From CBDCNP01 sp965222425 (GTDB lineage Bacteria > Acidobacteriota > Vicinamibacteria > Marinacidobacterales > DATDRI01), in contig CBDCTW010000017.1 in NCBI GenBank assembly GCA_965222425.1, positions 186,001 to 250,000 on the forward strand: a DNA stretch of 64,000 nt, given 5' to 3'. Below, piece by piece: positions 62,695-64,000 of the stretch. Within the stretch, counting starts at the first letter, position 1; each line of letters starts with the position of its first letter. Under the pieces are notes generated by a model. It ran no database searches. It saw nothing but the letters and a program-made list of their open reading frames with translations, and had not been told where the DNA came from. A program made the translations under genes and the position numbers.

Positions 62695-64000
62695 GTGAAC
62701 GCCGGCGTAGCTCTGGCGGTCTTGGTCAGCTGCTTCGCCTTCTACGTCTTTGCTGGTCCTCCGGATATCGCTTGGGGCGAGGGCGCAGACTACCAGCGTC
62801 GCGTCGGCGTTGGCAGAGATCGGAGAAGGTCCTTGGGATCGGCCACTCTACGTGTTGGCCTCGCGCCTTTCTTGATGATTCCGAGGGACTCACTTCCTCG
62901 ACGGACGAACGTCGCATCCGCCGCCTTTGCCGCCGGTGCTTGTTTCTACGTCTATCTTCTTTTGAAATTCCTGCTGCAGATCGCCCCGCAATTCGTTGCG
63001 CGCCGAGTGGGTATCGTCGGTGCAATGGTTCTCGTCGTCGCGCACACGTTTTGGCTACGCGCCGTGACGCCGGGTCCAGAAGCGCTGGATGCTCTTCTGC
63101 TCGCCGCCCCCCTTTATTACCTATTGCGTTTTGCTAACGAAGGCCGGGTTCCCTTTTTCTATCTGGCGATGGGGATCCTCGGTCTGTCGCTCTCCAATAA
63201 CCTGATGATGGTCTTCCTGCTCCCGGTCTTTGCGCTCTGGGTGCGGGTCGTGCGCCCGCCTTTGGTACGCGACATAGGAAGGGTGAGGGTCCGCGGTTTA
63301 GGAGTGTTGCTCGTGAGCTCCGGGGTTGCCTTGGCGGTTGCGGCTTCTCATTGGGCGAGGGCAGGTTTCGAGATTCCACCGGAACAGTGGGCCTGGCTCA
63401 CTTTCTGGCGCAACAACATGATGCTTTCGTGGGACGAGCCCCTGAAGGCATCGGCCATTCGGTTCGGTGTGACCCTGCTATATAGCTTTCCACCGTGGAC
63501 GCTTTTCATCGGGCTCCTCGGAATGGCCGAGCTCTTCCGCAGGCAGAAACATGTTTTTGGTCTTCTGTTCCCATTGTTCGTCGTGGATTCCGCATTGGCG
63601 ATCAGCCTGAAGTTGCCAGACCCAATGAACGTCTATATACCGGCTTGGGTCGTCATCTCGATCGCGGTTGGCTACGGCTGGTGGAAGCTACTCGCCGATG
63701 GAGGATGGCGAGACTACGTCTTCGCCCTGGTGTTGAGTCTTTCTCCTATGTTTGTCTATCGCGCCGCCCCATGGGCGCTCGACCGCCTACAACAAAAGCC
63801 GCGGGCGGGGTCTTTTCTCGCCTTGGAGTTCGAAGTGCCGTTCGATCCTTTGACTCATCTGCTCAATCCCGATCGCCGCGAGAGCCCAGACGCCCGAGCC
63901 TTTGCGCAGGCAGCGCTCCGGGAGCTTCCGGACCGCGCGCGGGTGGTGGCGGTTTCACGCCATGGTGAGCTGTTTCTTGCCCCCTTGCGCTACATGTCTG
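62695..64000 (+). CDS. DUF2723 / PMT-like membrane glycosyltransferase, partial, with two compensating frameshifts
   Basis: Reads NAGVALAVLVSCFAFYVFAG, then GPPDIAWGEGADYQRRV, a luminal acidic motif as in DUF2723 and O-mannosyltransferase-like proteins. The next block (LAEIGEGPWDRPLYVLASRL) is in another frame, and IPRDSLPRRTNVASAAFAAG returns to the first. One extra base near 62805 and one missing base near 62868 explain this. Then many helices such as RRVGIVGAMVLVVAHTFWLR and ALDALLLAAPLYYLLRF to the window end. Probably transfers sugars from a lipid carrier. GTG 62695 is the only plausible start seen. Confidence 0.7.
   Translation, partial: MNAGVALAVLVSCFAFYVFAGPPDIAWGEGADYQRRVGVGRDRRRSLGSATLRVGLAPFLMIPRDSLPRRTNVASAAFAAGACFYVYLLLKFLLQIAPQFVARRVGIVGAMVLVVAHTFWLRAVTPGPEALDALLLAAPLYYLLRFANEGRVPFFYLAMGILGLSLSNNLMMVFLLPVFALWVRVVRPPLVRDIGRVRVRGLGVLLVSSGVALAVAASHWARAGFEIPPEQWAWLTFWRNNMMLSWDEPLKASAIRFGVTLLYSFPPWTLFIGLLGMAELFRRQKHVFGLLFPLFVVDSALAISLKLPDPMNVYIPAWVVISIAVGYGWWKLLADGGWRDYVFALVLSLSPMFVYRAAPWALDRLQQKPRAGSFLALEFEVPFDPLTHLLNPDRRESPDARAFAQAALRELPDRARVVAVSRHGELFLAPLRYMS

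Noticed and set aside
1..64000. CRISPR array, tRNA or rRNA genes
   Set aside because: I found no regularly spaced direct repeats, no cloverleaf with a T-loop and no rRNA-like stretch by eye. Small tRNAs could still be missed without a covariance search.

Overview
This window looks like about 64 kb of a chromosome (or a chromosome bin) from a GC-rich, Gram-negative-type bacterium. The gene set suggests Acidobacteriota or a relative: a TreT/DUF5752 pair, a type 5 uracil-DNA glycosylase, an HNH endonuclease family present as several decayed copies, an EamA transporter, an M29-like exported peptidase and many PIN-type toxins. That placement is inference from gene content only. I saw no rRNA, tRNA or CRISPR array.

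Two large housekeeping blocks form the backbone. The first is phoH - pgpH-like - ybeY - corC-like - era (12.2-18.2 kb) and mgtE - recO - glyQ - glyS - ppdK - mutL - small membrane protein (21.0-30.9 kb), with start/stop overlaps typical of operons. The second is the lipoate/2-oxoacid dehydrogenase block lpdA - lipB - E1alpha - E1beta - E2 (42.5-47.9 kb), with lipA at 52.9 kb. Each block is split by an islet of junk and mobile DNA. The first islet (18.2-20.9 kb) holds a fragmentary antitoxin, an outer-membrane-protein remnant, a HigBA pair, an HNH remnant and a broken SRPBCC gene. The second (47.9-52.9 kb) holds a headless serine hydrolase, a methyltransferase interrupted by an IS3 element, an XRE-ImmA gene with an internal stop and an HNH endonuclease with an internal stop.

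Other regions: 1-9.8 kb is rearranged accessory DNA (ABC ATPase tail, frameshifted subtilase, arsC, SAH hydrolase, PHP hydrolase, cysteine hydrolase, an IS1-like element, a sulfatase-like protein). 9.8-12.0 kb is a lone molybdopterin enzyme. 31-42 kb is a mix of metabolic genes (peptidase, EamA transporter, lytic transglycosylase, YjbQ, CBS protein, UDG, alpha/beta hydrolase, TreT, thioesterase, aldehyde dehydrogenase). 53.8-62.6 kb carries VapBC, a MoxR-type AAA+ ATPase paired with a large TraB-like protein, an SLC13 permease, a lone PIN toxin, a prepilin/beta-propeller locus and a methyltransferase. A DUF2723-type membrane protein runs off the right edge.

The window has many single-base ORF-breaking lesions, often in short homopolymers. 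They hit accessory genes and also ahcY-like and E1alpha genes, but none is visible in the 18.7 kb phoH-to-mutL block. They could be real decay or assembly errors; reads would decide. The most interesting candidate system is the MoxR AAA+ / TraB-like pair at 54.7-57.5 kb. The most solid structural observations are the IS3 insertion whose removal restores a methyltransferase reading frame, the duplicated ABC/arsC junction flanking the subtilase, and the leaderless-looking vapBC promoter with a built-in palindrome.
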